DNA from: Streptosporangium amethystogenes
GTDB lineage: Bacteria > Actinomycetota > Actinomycetes > Streptosporangiales > Streptosporangiaceae
DNA length: 64,000 bases
Reading direction: 5' to 3'
NCBI RefSeq assembly: GCF_000721075.1
Contig: NZ_JOEQ01000008.1
Span: forward strand, 163,882-227,881
Made by a program: the position numbers and the translations under genes. The notes under the pieces were generated by a model, which saw only the letters and a program-made list of their open reading frames with translations, was not told where the DNA came from and did no database searches. Below, in pieces: positions 44,837 to 52,902 of this stretch; the stretch's first letter is position 1; every line of letters begins with the position of its first letter.

Positions 44837-45808
44837 TTATGGCGCGCCTATGAGCTCCTCCAAGCCGCGCAGCAGCGACGTGGTCTGAGGGCCCTTGAGT
44901 GGGTGAAGGACCTCAGGAACATCGTCGAGAAGGATGATCGCGTGAGAGTCGGTACGGCCAATCAGACTCCAGTCGTTCCCGTCGGCGCGGACGATGCTGG
45001 CCGGGCCCGCGGGATAGCTGCGGATCCTGCCTGGCGGCGGCGGCTGGTGGAGGTAGGCGCGAGCGATGGCCAAGGCCCGATCGACCCCGGCCAGTTCGGG
45101 CCTTCCCGGCTCGTTGGTGAAAACGACGTCGTCCAGGGGATATCTCGCGGCCCATTCATCCCAGTGCAGACGGAGGTGGTTGGCCGTGGCGCGTCGTCGC
45201 GCCGGTGTCCATGCCGGTGGCGGTGCGGGCTCGGGGCGTCGGTGGTTGAGCCAGAACTCGCACCAGGCGGCCTGCACTGGCATGGGCACGTGGCTGAAGC
45301 CGTATTGGTCCAAGAGCCGGTGCCAGGAATGCTGGTCAGCCGCCTGAATCAGCTCATGACAGACGTCGCAGGCATACCAGTCCATGCAACCCACCACGTC
45401 CGTACCGATGACTTGCGGCGAGCCGATATCGAAGGGCGGCGCCCCCAGGAGAACCTCTACGTCGGCGCCTTCGTACAGCCAGGTTGGGTCGGGGTTTCGG
45501 CAGAACTGACAGCGTGGCCCGCCGCCGCATTCCTCGGGCCAGCCGATGCGGATGTCGAGGATGTCATCGAGGTTCAGAGCATTGACCAGTGAGCCCTCCC
45601 CGCCGGACTCGTAGTCCTGTTTCGCCTGCCGGACCGGACCGGTGTTGGCACAGATGACAGTGGTCCGGTGGTTCATGGTGTCCATGAGATAGATGGCATA
45701 GCCGCCGGGAGTCGGCTCCAGATCCAGCGCCTGGCAGGCATCCTGGTAGCTTCCGCCGAGCTCATCGGAGACGTGGTCAGGAGCGAGCAGCATGACACGT
45801 TGGTCCAC
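44837..45808 (-). CDS. Hypothetical protein with two CxxC pairs
   Basis: A 323-residue soluble protein that I do not recognise. It starts at GTG 45808. Around residues 99-102 (CQFC) and 147-150 (CDVC) are two Cys pairs that could bind zinc or form a ribbon. The region between has GSPQVIGTDVVGCMDWYACD. The C-terminal part contains YPLDDVVFTNEPGRPELAGV and SHAIILLDDVPEVLHPLKGP. No signal or membrane segment is visible. It stands alone between an IS remnant and a small secreted protein. Confidence 0.6.
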   Translation of the reverse strand: MDQRVMLLAPDHVSDELGGSYQDACQALDLEPTPGGYAIYLMDTMNHRTTVICANTGPVRQAKQDYESGGEGSLVNALNLDDILDIRIGWPEECGGGPRCQFCRNPDPTWLYEGADVEVLLGAPPFDIGSPQVIGTDVVGCMDWYACDVCHELIQAADQHSWHRLLDQYGFSHVPMPVQAAWCEFWLNHRRPEPAPPPAWTPARRRATANHLRLHWDEWAARYPLDDVVFTNEPGRPELAGVDRALAIARAYLHQPPPPGRIRSYPAGPASIVRADGNDWSLIGRTDSHAIILLDDVPEVLHPLKGPQTTSLLRGLEELIGAP

Positions 45809-46173
45809 GCCCCTATGTTCGCCGTCAGCCGATGCATCGGCCAGTCCCCGCGTTAGGTCTGCCCATGAAGATGTGCGGGTCGGAGTGCTCGCCTAGATCT
45901 GAAGACCCGTGTCTTCCTAGGTCGATACTCCTCCCGCTGTTCACCAGCGGGTCACGGGGTGGTGTTAAGCACCTGCAAGGTGATGTCGGTGACATCGCCA
46001 CCGCTCCATTCCATCCGCCCGGTGGCCACACGTGCCTGCGTTCCCGGCATGATGACCTGATTGAAGCCCTTTCGCGCGCGGATCGGGTCTGATTGGCAGC
46101 CGCAGGTACCCTCACGCATGATGACCTCCCCGGTAGCGAATGACGTTGCCCGGCAGCAGATCGACGAAGCCGA
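45809..46173. other. Intergenic stretch with an inverted repeat
   Basis: A bulged inverted repeat (CCTAG...GAAGAC-CCGT-GTCTTC-CTAGG, 45891-45920) may end transcription of the small secreted-protein gene to the right. I see no gene otherwise. Confidence 0.4.
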
Positions 46174-46434
46174 TCAGTTCGGCGAGGACCCCCCACCGCA
46201 GGACCAGCTCTGGTTGATAACCATTTGCTGGCTGGTGACGACGACGTCGTTGTCCGTCACACCGGCATGGCAACGCACGTTGGCCCCGACAGCTTCATCG
46301 TCCATGATGTAGACGGTCCCAGAAATCACCACGCGCCGTGCTTCTTCTTCCACGGAAGCGGACGCCGAGGTGACGCCAAGCATTCCTAGCATTGCCCCGC
46401 TGGCAAGGCTCAGCACTGCGATTTTCTTAAGCAC
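46174..46434 (-). CDS. Small secreted protein
   Basis: An 86-residue protein with a clear Sec signal (LKKIAVLSLASGAMLGMLGV, cleavage after ASA near residue 26). The mature part of about 60 residues has two Cys (VRCHAG and SWSCGG) that could form a disulphide. The start is GTG 46434 with AGGAGAG as ribosome site. It shows no similarity I recognise; small exported beta-rich proteins with one disulphide are common in actinobacteria. The bases 46435-46668 on its upstream side hold no other gene. Confidence 0.65.
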   Translation of the reverse strand: MLKKIAVLSLASGAMLGMLGVTSASASVEEEARRVVISGTVYIMDDEAVGANVRCHAGVTDNDVVVTSQQMVINQSWSCGGGSSPN

Positions 46435-46668
46435 GGTTCTCTCCTACGCTGTGACCCGAATGAGGCGTATTTGATCTTTCCTTGCTGGCATCCGCGTAGC
46501 GCATCGACCCTGTAAGGATCTTCTCAAGGCTCTAGGCCGCGTAAGTGAGCCGTGAGCGCTACGGCCCGCTGGGCCGTTTCCGTTCGCACACTGCCGCAGC
46601 CGATGTCCGAGGCGGGGCGACAACAGCTGTCCGCCGCGGAGCAGCGTCTGGATTTATCGGGGGTCGAC

Positions 46669-49600
46669 TCAGCGGATCGTGATGCGGATGGTGACTGCGT
46701 CGCGGCGTTCGAGGTCCGCGGACGTGCGGCCAGGAAGCGGGTCCAGTGCGGCGTGGGCGACGGGTCCGTCTTCGAGGTCCAAAAGCGGCGCGATGACCTG
46801 GGCGACCTCGCGCGCCACGTAGCCAATCTTGACATCGGCGGTCAGGTAGACGGCGATGGCTTGAGGGTCAGCGGCGTTGCCGCGTTCGCGGCGCAGCAGC
46901 ACCTCCTCACCGTCATCGACAACAGCGAGGAAAGATGCGGTGCGCAACGCGGCGATGCCCCGGACCGGGACGATTACTGTGCCGGCCTCCTGGATGGCCA
47001 AATCAAGGGCCGTGCGTGGGGTGATCAGGGCTGCGGCCCGCTGAAGGAACAGCTGGGCGGTGCGTGCGCTGACCAGGGGGGCGACCGCATCGGAGGTGAG
47101 GGTCGCAGCCCAGGTCACGAAGTGGGGGAAGCCCTGGCCGGGGGCGGCCGGGTACAGCTGGCCGAGGGTGACGGCGTCGCGGCGGTTGCGCACCCCGATG
47201 CTGGCGGCAAAGCAGGCCGGCTCGGAACTGACGCCGTATTTGGCCATGGCGGCGCATGCGGAGATCGGACCGGTGAGGGGAAGGTCGGGGCGTTCGTGCT
47301 CCCACAGCTGAAGCATGGCGGAGAGCACCCAGGCCAGGTCGTGGACGATGAGCCGATCCAGCACCTTGGCGAACCGCATCGGATCGGCCAGGGCCAGACG
47401 GGTGCCGTGCCGGTGGCGCAACTCGTCAACGCCGAGGCCGTCCATCCAGTCGGTGGCCAGCTCGACGAGCACGGTCAGGTCGGGGAGTTTCTCCCGGAGC
47501 GCCGAGCGCTGCAGCTCGGCCACGGTGAGGGCCTGGTGCAGCAGGTGGGTGCGCAGCTCAGGCCAGCGTTCCTCGGTCAGCAGGCCCGGATCGAGGTCCA
47601 CCAGCGCGGCCAGGTGGCGAGCACCGGCTTGGGCGCTGGCGCAGCCGTCCAGGCTCAGGCCGGTGCGCAGGTAGGTGGCGCGCAGCGTGCCGTCGGGAAT
47701 GCGGACGGCTAGCGCGCGCATGCGGCGGCTAGCGAAACGGGTCAACGGAGCTAGGGGGTAATCCCCTAGCTGAACGGCGGCCAGCGTGGCACCGAGTGCT
47801 TGATCGACGGCGGCGGTGAGCAGCGTCTCATCGTCAGTTCCGACGACCTCTTCGGCGAGGAGCGCCAGCAGCTGCAGATCCACGATTGCGGCCCATTCGG
47901 CAGCTGCGGTGCCATCGTCAGGGTCGAGGAGTTCCAGGTCAGCAGGAACATCACGCCCTTGCGGCAGACTGCTCCCCAAGCGGGCCCGGACCAGGGTGAC
48001 ATACAGCCGGATCAGCGTCGACCAGATCGGCTCGAGTTCAGGAGAGTCGATGTAGCGTCGGCGGAGCGCGCGGGCCTCGTCCTCGGTCTTGGCGATGAGA
48101 ATGACATGGCCCTCGGTTTCGCGGAAGGGGCGGGCGGCCCGGCCAGCGATGTTGAGGAAGTCGCGTACCGATAGCCGGTCGTCGCGACCGCGGTGGATAC
48201 CGGCGACGATAACGGTCTTGGCGGGGAGGTTGACGCCTTGGCCCAAGGTGCTGGTGGCGGCCAGGACACGCAGGGCGCCAGCACGGTAGGCCTTTTCCAG
48301 TTCCTGGCGGATCGCCTCGGGGATATCGGCGTGGTGGTAGCCGATGCCGTGGCCCACCAGAGCGACCAATTCATGGTCGGCACCGGCGTACTCGGTGATG
48401 ACCTCGATAACCCGGTCGCGGTGGGCGCGTAGGTCGGGGGGGACCAGGCCGCTGTCATCGGCGCCCAGCACGACGTCGGCGCGGTCGGCGGCCGCGCGGA
48501 CGGCACGGGCCACGGTGGCAGTGGAGGCCTTCTTGGGCACGGCGATCAAGACAAGTCCCAGCTGCTGGTAGTGCAGCGCCAGCTCGGCGGCGACGTCCTT
48601 GGTCTCCTCGGGAAACAGCTTGGTGCGGCGCTGGTGCCGGCTCAGCACATACGGCAGGAAGAAGGCGTGGTCGGCGTCGCTGGAGCGATACTCCACAAAC
48701 CCCTGCTGGCCATCGGCCTTGCGGCCCTTCCAGGTGAAGACGCCCATGTTGAGCTGGGAGGGGCTCCAGTTCACCGCGGCCAGGTGCGGGCGCTGCGGGT
48801 CGAGCCAGGCGGCCACGTCGTCGACGTTGGGCAGCACCGCCGACAAGATCAGCAGCCGAGCAGCCGATGAGATTTGCCGCACCCGGGTCACGACCAGTTC
48901 CAGGCGCAGCCCGCGCTCACCTTCACCGAGCAGGTGGCCTTCGTCGACGACCACGAGCGCGAGCCGCTCGGCGAGATCGGGGTCATTGCGCAGCAGCAGG
49001 TCGAACTTCTCGCTGGTGACCACCAGCACGTCGGTGGTGGCGAGCAGCTGCAGTTCGTAGCCGACGTGTTCGGCGCCGCCGAACAAGCCGGACACACGCA
49101 GCGCGAGCGGGCCGAGACTGGCCGCCAGGTGCCGTTCGACCTCGGAGGCCAGTGCGCGGGAGGGCACGATGTAGACCGCCAGCTTGGGCAGCCGCCCGGG
49201 CGCGGCCGCAACAGCCAGGGCGTGCAGGATAGCCCACTCGGCCAGGTGGGTCTTGCCCGCCGAGGTCGGCATGGTGACGGTGAGGTGCGGCTGATCGGCA
49301 TCCAGCAGACCTGCCTCCAGCACCTGCCGCTGAGACGGCCACACCTGCACCACCGGCGGCTGGGCCAGGGCACGGGCCCGCAGGTATCGCTCCCACCGCC
49401 CGTTCCAGGTCGGCGCTCGTCGCAGCAGCCGCCACGGTGAGGTGGCCACCGCGTCTTCCACGACATGCGCGAGGTTGTCCAGCAGCACCCAGGTGTCCAC
49501 GATGTTGGCCTGCAGCACCAGTTGCGCCGCCTGGCGCAGGTCGGTCAGCGCGGCCGTGCCTGCGGCGCGCTCGCCACGTCGCCAGAACCGGGCCAGCGCG

Positions 49601-50244
49601 CGGGCGGCGCGGCCCAGCAGCCCGTAGGCGGCCAGCACCGCGGCGTCGGCGCGATCAAGCGGCTCGGAACCGGCCGCGGCGAGCATCCGGGTTCCCAACC
49701 GTGGCAAGGTCTCCTCGGCCAGCGCGCCGAGCCGGGTGACCTCGCCGAGGTCACGTCGCAAAATCACGCCAACCAGCACCGCGATCGCCGCCGGTGCGGC
49801 CTGCTCCAGGACCGGAACCGCCGCAGGCGCGGTCCCCGCAGCGAGGTCGATCTCGGCCAGATAGTCGCTGGCGAGCTTGGCGGCGTTGGCCTGGTAGCCG
49901 GCCAGACTCCAGGTGGAGGCCGCCACCGCCAGCAGCTCCAGGCGGCGCGGCGTCCCGCCGGGGTGGGCGGCGGCCAGGTCGGTGTAGGCCTGTGCGATCG
50001 TCGGCAACTGCCCGGGATCGCGGCGCCGCTCGCGGCCGGTGCGGGTCAGCTCGGCCAGCCGGACCAGATCCGCGGCCTGAGCGACGTGCACCGGGTCGAA
50101 GGTGAAGGCCGGCCGAGGCGTGTCCGGGTGACGGACCTGCTCCAGCAAGGTGGCTGAACGCAGCTGACGTAGCCAGGTGCGCCGCTGGTCGGTGTCGAAG
50201 GCGCGGGCGGCCAGGCGCGCCAGCCGCCCGTCGTAGTCACGCAT
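46669..50244 (-). CDS. Hachiman-like HamB helicase with C-terminal HIRAN domain
   Basis: A 1191-residue superfamily 2 helicase. After about 300 helical N-terminal residues come motif I TMPTSAGKTHL (Lys331), Ia IVPSRALASE, II VVVDEGHLLG (DEGH 434-437), III ILSAVLPN, and VI NIAGRAARP, the set typical of Ski2-like/HamB helicases. The last 100 residues (VPVRGIAALRTASF, VLLRRERGNAADPQAIAVYL, KIGYVAREVA) match a HIRAN domain, which binds DNA 3' ends in Rad5/HLTF. The ATG at 50244 (with GGAAG 6 bases upstream) overlaps the end of the HamA-like gene by 8 bases, so the two are translationally coupled. The helicase-nuclease pair fits the Hachiman antiphage system; the HIRAN fusion is not part of the versions I know. 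Confidence 0.7.
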   Translation of the reverse strand: MRDYDGRLARLAARAFDTDQRRTWLRQLRSATLLEQVRHPDTPRPAFTFDPVHVAQAADLVRLAELTRTGRERRRDPGQLPTIAQAYTDLAAAHPGGTPRRLELLAVAASTWSLAGYQANAAKLASDYLAEIDLAAGTAPAAVPVLEQAAPAAIAVLVGVILRRDLGEVTRLGALAEETLPRLGTRMLAAAGSEPLDRADAAVLAAYGLLGRAARALARFWRRGERAAGTAALTDLRQAAQLVLQANIVDTWVLLDNLAHVVEDAVATSPWRLLRRAPTWNGRWERYLRARALAQPPVVQVWPSQRQVLEAGLLDADQPHLTVTMPTSAGKTHLAEWAILHALAVAAAPGRLPKLAVYIVPSRALASEVERHLAASLGPLALRVSGLFGGAEHVGYELQLLATTDVLVVTSEKFDLLLRNDPDLAERLALVVVDEGHLLGEGERGLRLELVVTRVRQISSAARLLILSAVLPNVDDVAAWLDPQRPHLAAVNWSPSQLNMGVFTWKGRKADGQQGFVEYRSSDADHAFFLPYVLSRHQRRTKLFPEETKDVAAELALHYQQLGLVLIAVPKKASTATVARAVRAAADRADVVLGADDSGLVPPDLRAHRDRVIEVITEYAGADHELVALVGHGIGYHHADIPEAIRQELEKAYRAGALRVLAATSTLGQGVNLPAKTVIVAGIHRGRDDRLSVRDFLNIAGRAARPFRETEGHVILIAKTEDEARALRRRYIDSPELEPIWSTLIRLYVTLVRARLGSSLPQGRDVPADLELLDPDDGTAAAEWAAIVDLQLLALLAEEVVGTDDETLLTAAVDQALGATLAAVQLGDYPLAPLTRFASRRMRALAVRIPDGTLRATYLRTGLSLDGCASAQAGARHLAALVDLDPGLLTEERWPELRTHLLHQALTVAELQRSALREKLPDLTVLVELATDWMDGLGVDELRHRHGTRLALADPMRFAKVLDRLIVHDLAWVLSAMLQLWEHERPDLPLTGPISACAAMAKYGVSSEPACFAASIGVRNRRDAVTLGQLYPAAPGQGFPHFVTWAATLTSDAVAPLVSARTAQLFLQRAAALITPRTALDLAIQEAGTVIVPVRGIAALRTASFLAVVDDGEEVLLRRERGNAADPQAIAVYLTADVKIGYVAREVAQVIAPLLDLEDGPVAHAALDPLPGRTSADLERRDAVTIRITIR

Positions 50245-51091
50245 CAACGACTTCCGGCTCTGGCCTGCGCCGATCATGGTCGGCGTCAAAGGTCTGGTGG
50301 TCGGTGCCTTCGCGACGACGGGCGGCGCTTCGGGCTGGCGCCGTGGCGGCCGACGCGTACGCATCACCGATCAGCTCCCGAAGTTCGGGAAGGACGATCA
50401 CTGTCACCTCCGTCTGCTCGGTCAGCTCCGGCTCCAGCCGCTCGACCACCCGCCTATCCCAGTGCCGCTCGTCTTGGACCAGCACGATGTGCCGCTCCAC
50501 GCGGAACTCCGACACCAGCAACTGCCCGATGCGGCTGCCCAGGGCCAGCCCGCGATCAGACAGGCGGGCCGCTACGAAGGTGATGCTGGAGGGCAGGTCG
50601 TCCATGACGCCCTGCAGGCTCTTTGCCGCCTGCAGACCCACCTCCAAGCGTTTGTCCAGGCGCGTCTTGACCTCTGGAGAGGCCACCACCGGCGGGACCT
50701 GCCGCAGTCGGAAAGCCAGGAAGTCGGCTCCCTGCACCGGCTGGTCGGGCCGGTGCTTGTAGCGCAGCTTCAAGATGGGCACGCACCAGCGCCGCACACG
50801 GCGAAACAACGCCCCGCTCAACGCCTCACCGAAATCGCCGCTGCGGACCTTGGGATCGGAGGGGAACTTGTGCTTGATCAGGTGATCGGCGAGCCCGGGC
50901 AGCGCTAGATCACGAAAGACCGTCTCCAGCACGTTCAGCTCGTCGGTCGGCACATAGTTGCGCAGCAGTTCGTGGCCGAGCCAATCCTGTGCGGCCTGCG
51001 GGTCGATCTCATGGTTGGTGGTGAGGTGTCGCACGTGCAAAATGCCGGATGTCTCGCCCTGACCTTGTTCGGTGAGCCACCTATCGAGCAT
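50237..51091 (-). CDS. Hachiman-like HamA (DUF1837-type nuclease)
   Basis: A 284-residue protein preceding the helicase in one coupled operon. A PD-(D/E)xK-like core can be traced: SGDFGEALSGALFRR (Glu89), QGADFLAFRL (Asp123) and VVASPEVKTR (Glu140-x-Lys142), in the order and spacing of DUF1837/HamA nucleases. The C-terminal third has strands ITFVAARLSDRG and HIVLVQDERHW. The ATG at 51091 is preferred; the frame continues farther upstream but with low-complexity sequence. With the helicase it would degrade DNA when the helicase detects damage or invading DNA, as shown for Hachiman in other bacteria. The assignment is by motif only. Confidence 0.65.
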   Translation of the reverse strand: MLDRWLTEQGQGETSGILHVRHLTTNHEIDPQAAQDWLGHELLRNYVPTDELNVLETVFRDLALPGLADHLIKHKFPSDPKVRSGDFGEALSGALFRRVRRWCVPILKLRYKHRPDQPVQGADFLAFRLRQVPPVVASPEVKTRLDKRLEVGLQAAKSLQGVMDDLPSSITFVAARLSDRGLALGSRIGQLLVSEFRVERHIVLVQDERHWDRRVVERLEPELTEQTEVTVIVLPELRELIGDAYASAATAPARSAARRREGTDHQTFDADHDRRRPEPEVVDA

Positions 51092-51241
51092 GCGCCAGCC
51101 CGTCCTACGCCATAGAGAAGTGTGACCGTCCAGGGTACGACATAGACCGATCAAGGCCCTTCGGCCGAATGGTGACTGCGCCAGGCGTTCGCCCAGGGCG
51201 CGAGGAGGACGATGCCGATCTGATTGGTGGCGAGGGTACGG

Positions 51242-51311
51242 CCGCCCTACGCCGAATAGTGATGGGGTGTGCAGGTACCGCATCCGGTGGCCGTCACTCG
51301 GCGTAGGGCGG
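51242..51311. repeat. Inverted repeat upstream of the Hachiman-like operon
   Basis: CCGCCCTACGCCG (51242-51254) is repeated inverted at 51299-51311, and beyond it AGTGA/TCACT also pair. The spacing is 44 bases. It could be a terminator for something on the right, an operator, or the ends of a small excised element. No gene is seen in 51092-51339. Confidence 0.5.
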
Positions 51312-51339
51312 AAACGGCTTTTCCGCCAGCGCGCTCAGC

Positions 51340-51759
51340 GTGGCCACCTCGGCCGAGCTGATCCTGCCGTTCTGCACGCTGGCCGAACGCGCCACCGAGC
51401 TCGCCCAGGCCGGAAAAGACCTGCACGCCGGATCGGCCGAACCGAGCAAGCTGAGGCCGCCTGGAACAAGGCGCTGGGGGGCCGAGGGCGCCCGCGCCGA
51501 AACCGACCGGATACGGGTGGAACTCAACGGGCAGATCGCCAAACTACGCGCGGACTTCGCCGGCAAATGCCAATCTCACCAGCAGTTCCTGCAACAGGCC
51601 TGCGACCAGCGGGATGTAGCCGTGGCCGCCGAGGCCCGGCTACGTGAGCAGCAAGAAGGTCAGGAGCAGGCTCAGCAGCGGCTGAAGCGCGCAGCCGAGA
51701 AGGTCGTCCAGCGCCTGCTCGCCGAACGCAACGCCCCACCGGAACGGCCCGCCGATTGA
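51340..51759 (+). CDS. Coiled-coil protein, probably a remnant
   Basis: A 139-residue frame dominated by coiled coil (AKLRADFAGKCQSHQQFLQQ, then EARLREQQEGQEQAQQRLKR). The N-terminal 60 residues are less regular. It resembles the C-terminal half of transposon-associated helper or KfrA-like proteins and may be a decayed relative of the broken gene at 39612-40030. No convincing ribosome site is present, so it may not be expressed. Confidence 0.35.
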   Translation: MATSAELILPFCTLAERATELAQAGKDLHAGSAEPSKLRPPGTRRWGAEGARAETDRIRVELNGQIAKLRADFAGKCQSHQQFLQQACDQRDVAVAAEARLREQQEGQEQAQQRLKRAAEKVVQRLLAERNAPPERPAD

Positions 51760-51804
51760 CGAAGGGCAAACGCCGGTGATGTACCCCGAGTTCGGTGGAG
51801 TCGG

Positions 51805-51832
51805 TGGTCTGCCCCGGATCCGGGGCAGACCA
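51805..51832. repeat. Perfect 28-bp palindrome
   Basis: TGGTCTGCCCCGGA (51805-51818) is followed directly by its exact complement (51819-51832) with no spacer. It lies between the coiled-coil frame and the dnaE2 remnant; both end towards it, so it could be a bidirectional terminator. Confidence 0.7.
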
Positions 51833-51961
51833 GTCTCCACAAAACCCGGCGCGGTTCATCTCGGCGATATCGCACCGCCCTGCAGTGAGCGCGCGCACCG
51901 GCTCCGAAGTCGGACCGAGCAACACCGCCAAGCCCTCGCCCAGGTACTCGCGCAGAGCCTC

Positions 51962-52360
51962 TCAGGAGGCGACGGGTAAGCCGTCGGCCGGGCTCGCGTG
52001 CGCGGCCGAGACCAGACGGCACAGCCGCCCCCACCCAGCGGCCGAGCGGGCCAGCACAGTGATCCGCAGCGGCGGCTCCATAACGTGGGCGTCACCGCGC
52101 ACCGGTGGCCGAGCCCGACGTGCCAGCGCAGGGGTGAAAGCGCCGACGGCGAGATCCACGCCGAAGATCGGGCGCACCCCGGCCTTCATGCACGCTTTGG
52201 CATGACGGACGGCACCGGTCACGGTGTCCCGGTCGGTCAGCGCGAGCGCCTCCATGCCGAGATCCGCCGCACCGCGCACCAGGTCCTGCGGGTGGCAGGC
52301 CCCGTAGCGGGCGGAGAACCCCGACGCGACATGCAGATGCACGAACTCGTCCCCCGGCAT
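51962..52360 (-). pseudogene. dnaE2: dnaE2 (error-prone Pol III alpha) remnant, PHP N-terminus only
   Basis: The 132 residues match only the start of a DNA polymerase III alpha subunit of DnaE2 type: FVHLHVASGFSARYGACHPQ (PHP motif HLH) and MEALALTDRDTVTGAVRHAK followed by VRPIFGVDLAVG. The full protein is about 1100 residues, so nearly 90 percent is missing. ATG 52360 has an excellent GGGGAGGG site and an SOS-box-like sequence sits 42 bases upstream, showing that the 5' region is intact while the body was deleted. In actinobacteria dnaE2 acts with imuA' and imuB in damage-induced mutagenesis. Confidence 0.8.
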
Positions 52361-52401
52361 GAGCCCTCCCCGGTGCGGCAGCGGGCCTGGGGCATCCCAT
52401 A

Positions 52402-52417
52402 TCGAATACATGTTCGA
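52402..52417. promoter_or_regulatory. LexA SOS box of the dnaE2 remnant
   Basis: TCGAATACATGTTCGA matches the actinobacterial/Gram-positive LexA consensus TCGAAC-N4-GTTCGA with one mismatch. Its position just upstream of a dnaE2 start is as expected for the SOS mutagenesis regulon. Confidence 0.85.
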
Positions 52418-52561
52418 TCAGTATGGGGTGACGGCCGCCTGAACACGTCGCCCGACACGCCCGCACAAAAGAGTGAAGCGGCATGCAGAGCCACTCCAAA
52501 GGCGCGGATGCGCACCAGTGGGCGGGGGCCGGGAGAAACTTCCGGCCCCCGCTCGGCGCTC

Positions 52562-52738
52562 TTACCGGCTTTCAGGGTTGGTGGAGGACTCCGGCTCCGG
52601 CCGGGAGGTGCCAGTGGCTTTGGAGGCCGGAAAAGCACCGCGGCGCTGCAGGCGCGCGGTGATCAGCCGAATGATGGCGGCGGCCAGATTGATGGCACTG
52701 ACGATCAACGAAATCCACTCGGGGAGGTGGTGATACAT
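52562..52738 (-). CDS. Small membrane protein divergent from the second STAND NTPase
   Basis: A 58-residue protein starting at ATG 52738 with GGAG 6 bases upstream. One hydrophobic helix (WISLIVSAINLAAAIIRLIT, residues 8-27) is followed by a basic stretch and a polar C-terminus, so a type I or amphipathic membrane peptide is likely. It is divergent from the 666-aa STAND gene. The position mirrors the 60-aa membrane protein beside the first STAND gene although the sequences are not alike. Confidence 0.6.
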   Translation of the reverse strand: MYHHLPEWISLIVSAINLAAAIIRLITARLQRRGAFPASKATGTSRPEPESSTNPESR

Positions 52739-52798
52739 GGTCGGCTCCTGCATGGTGAGTTCGGAAAGGGCGGGCTGGCCAGCTGAGACCAGCCTCCG

Positions 52799-52837
52799 GC
52801 CGTCTCGAGATGCCGGGATGAGTTGCGACGAGACGGC
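52799..52837. promoter_or_regulatory. Inverted repeat in the second divergent promoter region
   Basis: GCCGTCTCG (52799-52807) and CGAGACGGC (52829-52837) are perfect 9-base arms with a 21-base spacer, between the small membrane gene and the STAND gene. Confidence 0.45.
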
Positions 52838-52902
52838 TCACCGTTGCCAGGTTGTGAGCACGTGAGGCTGCGGGCCGCGTCAGCGGGGGTGATGATGAAG
52901 CG

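Noticed and set aside
44720..45592. A 290-codon plus-strand frame over the 323-aa gene
   Set aside because: It is the antisense shadow; the minus-strand frame has a more protein-like composition, with paired CxxC motifs and many Trp and Asp.
46669..50367. Helicase start at 50367 instead of 50244
   Set aside because: It would overlap the HamA-like gene by about 130 bases; ATG 50244 has a GGAAG site and a normal short overlap.
52092..52499. An alternative 135-codon frame opposite to or overlapping the dnaE2 remnant
   Set aside because: The PHP motif, ribosome site and SOS box all support the dnaE2 frame.
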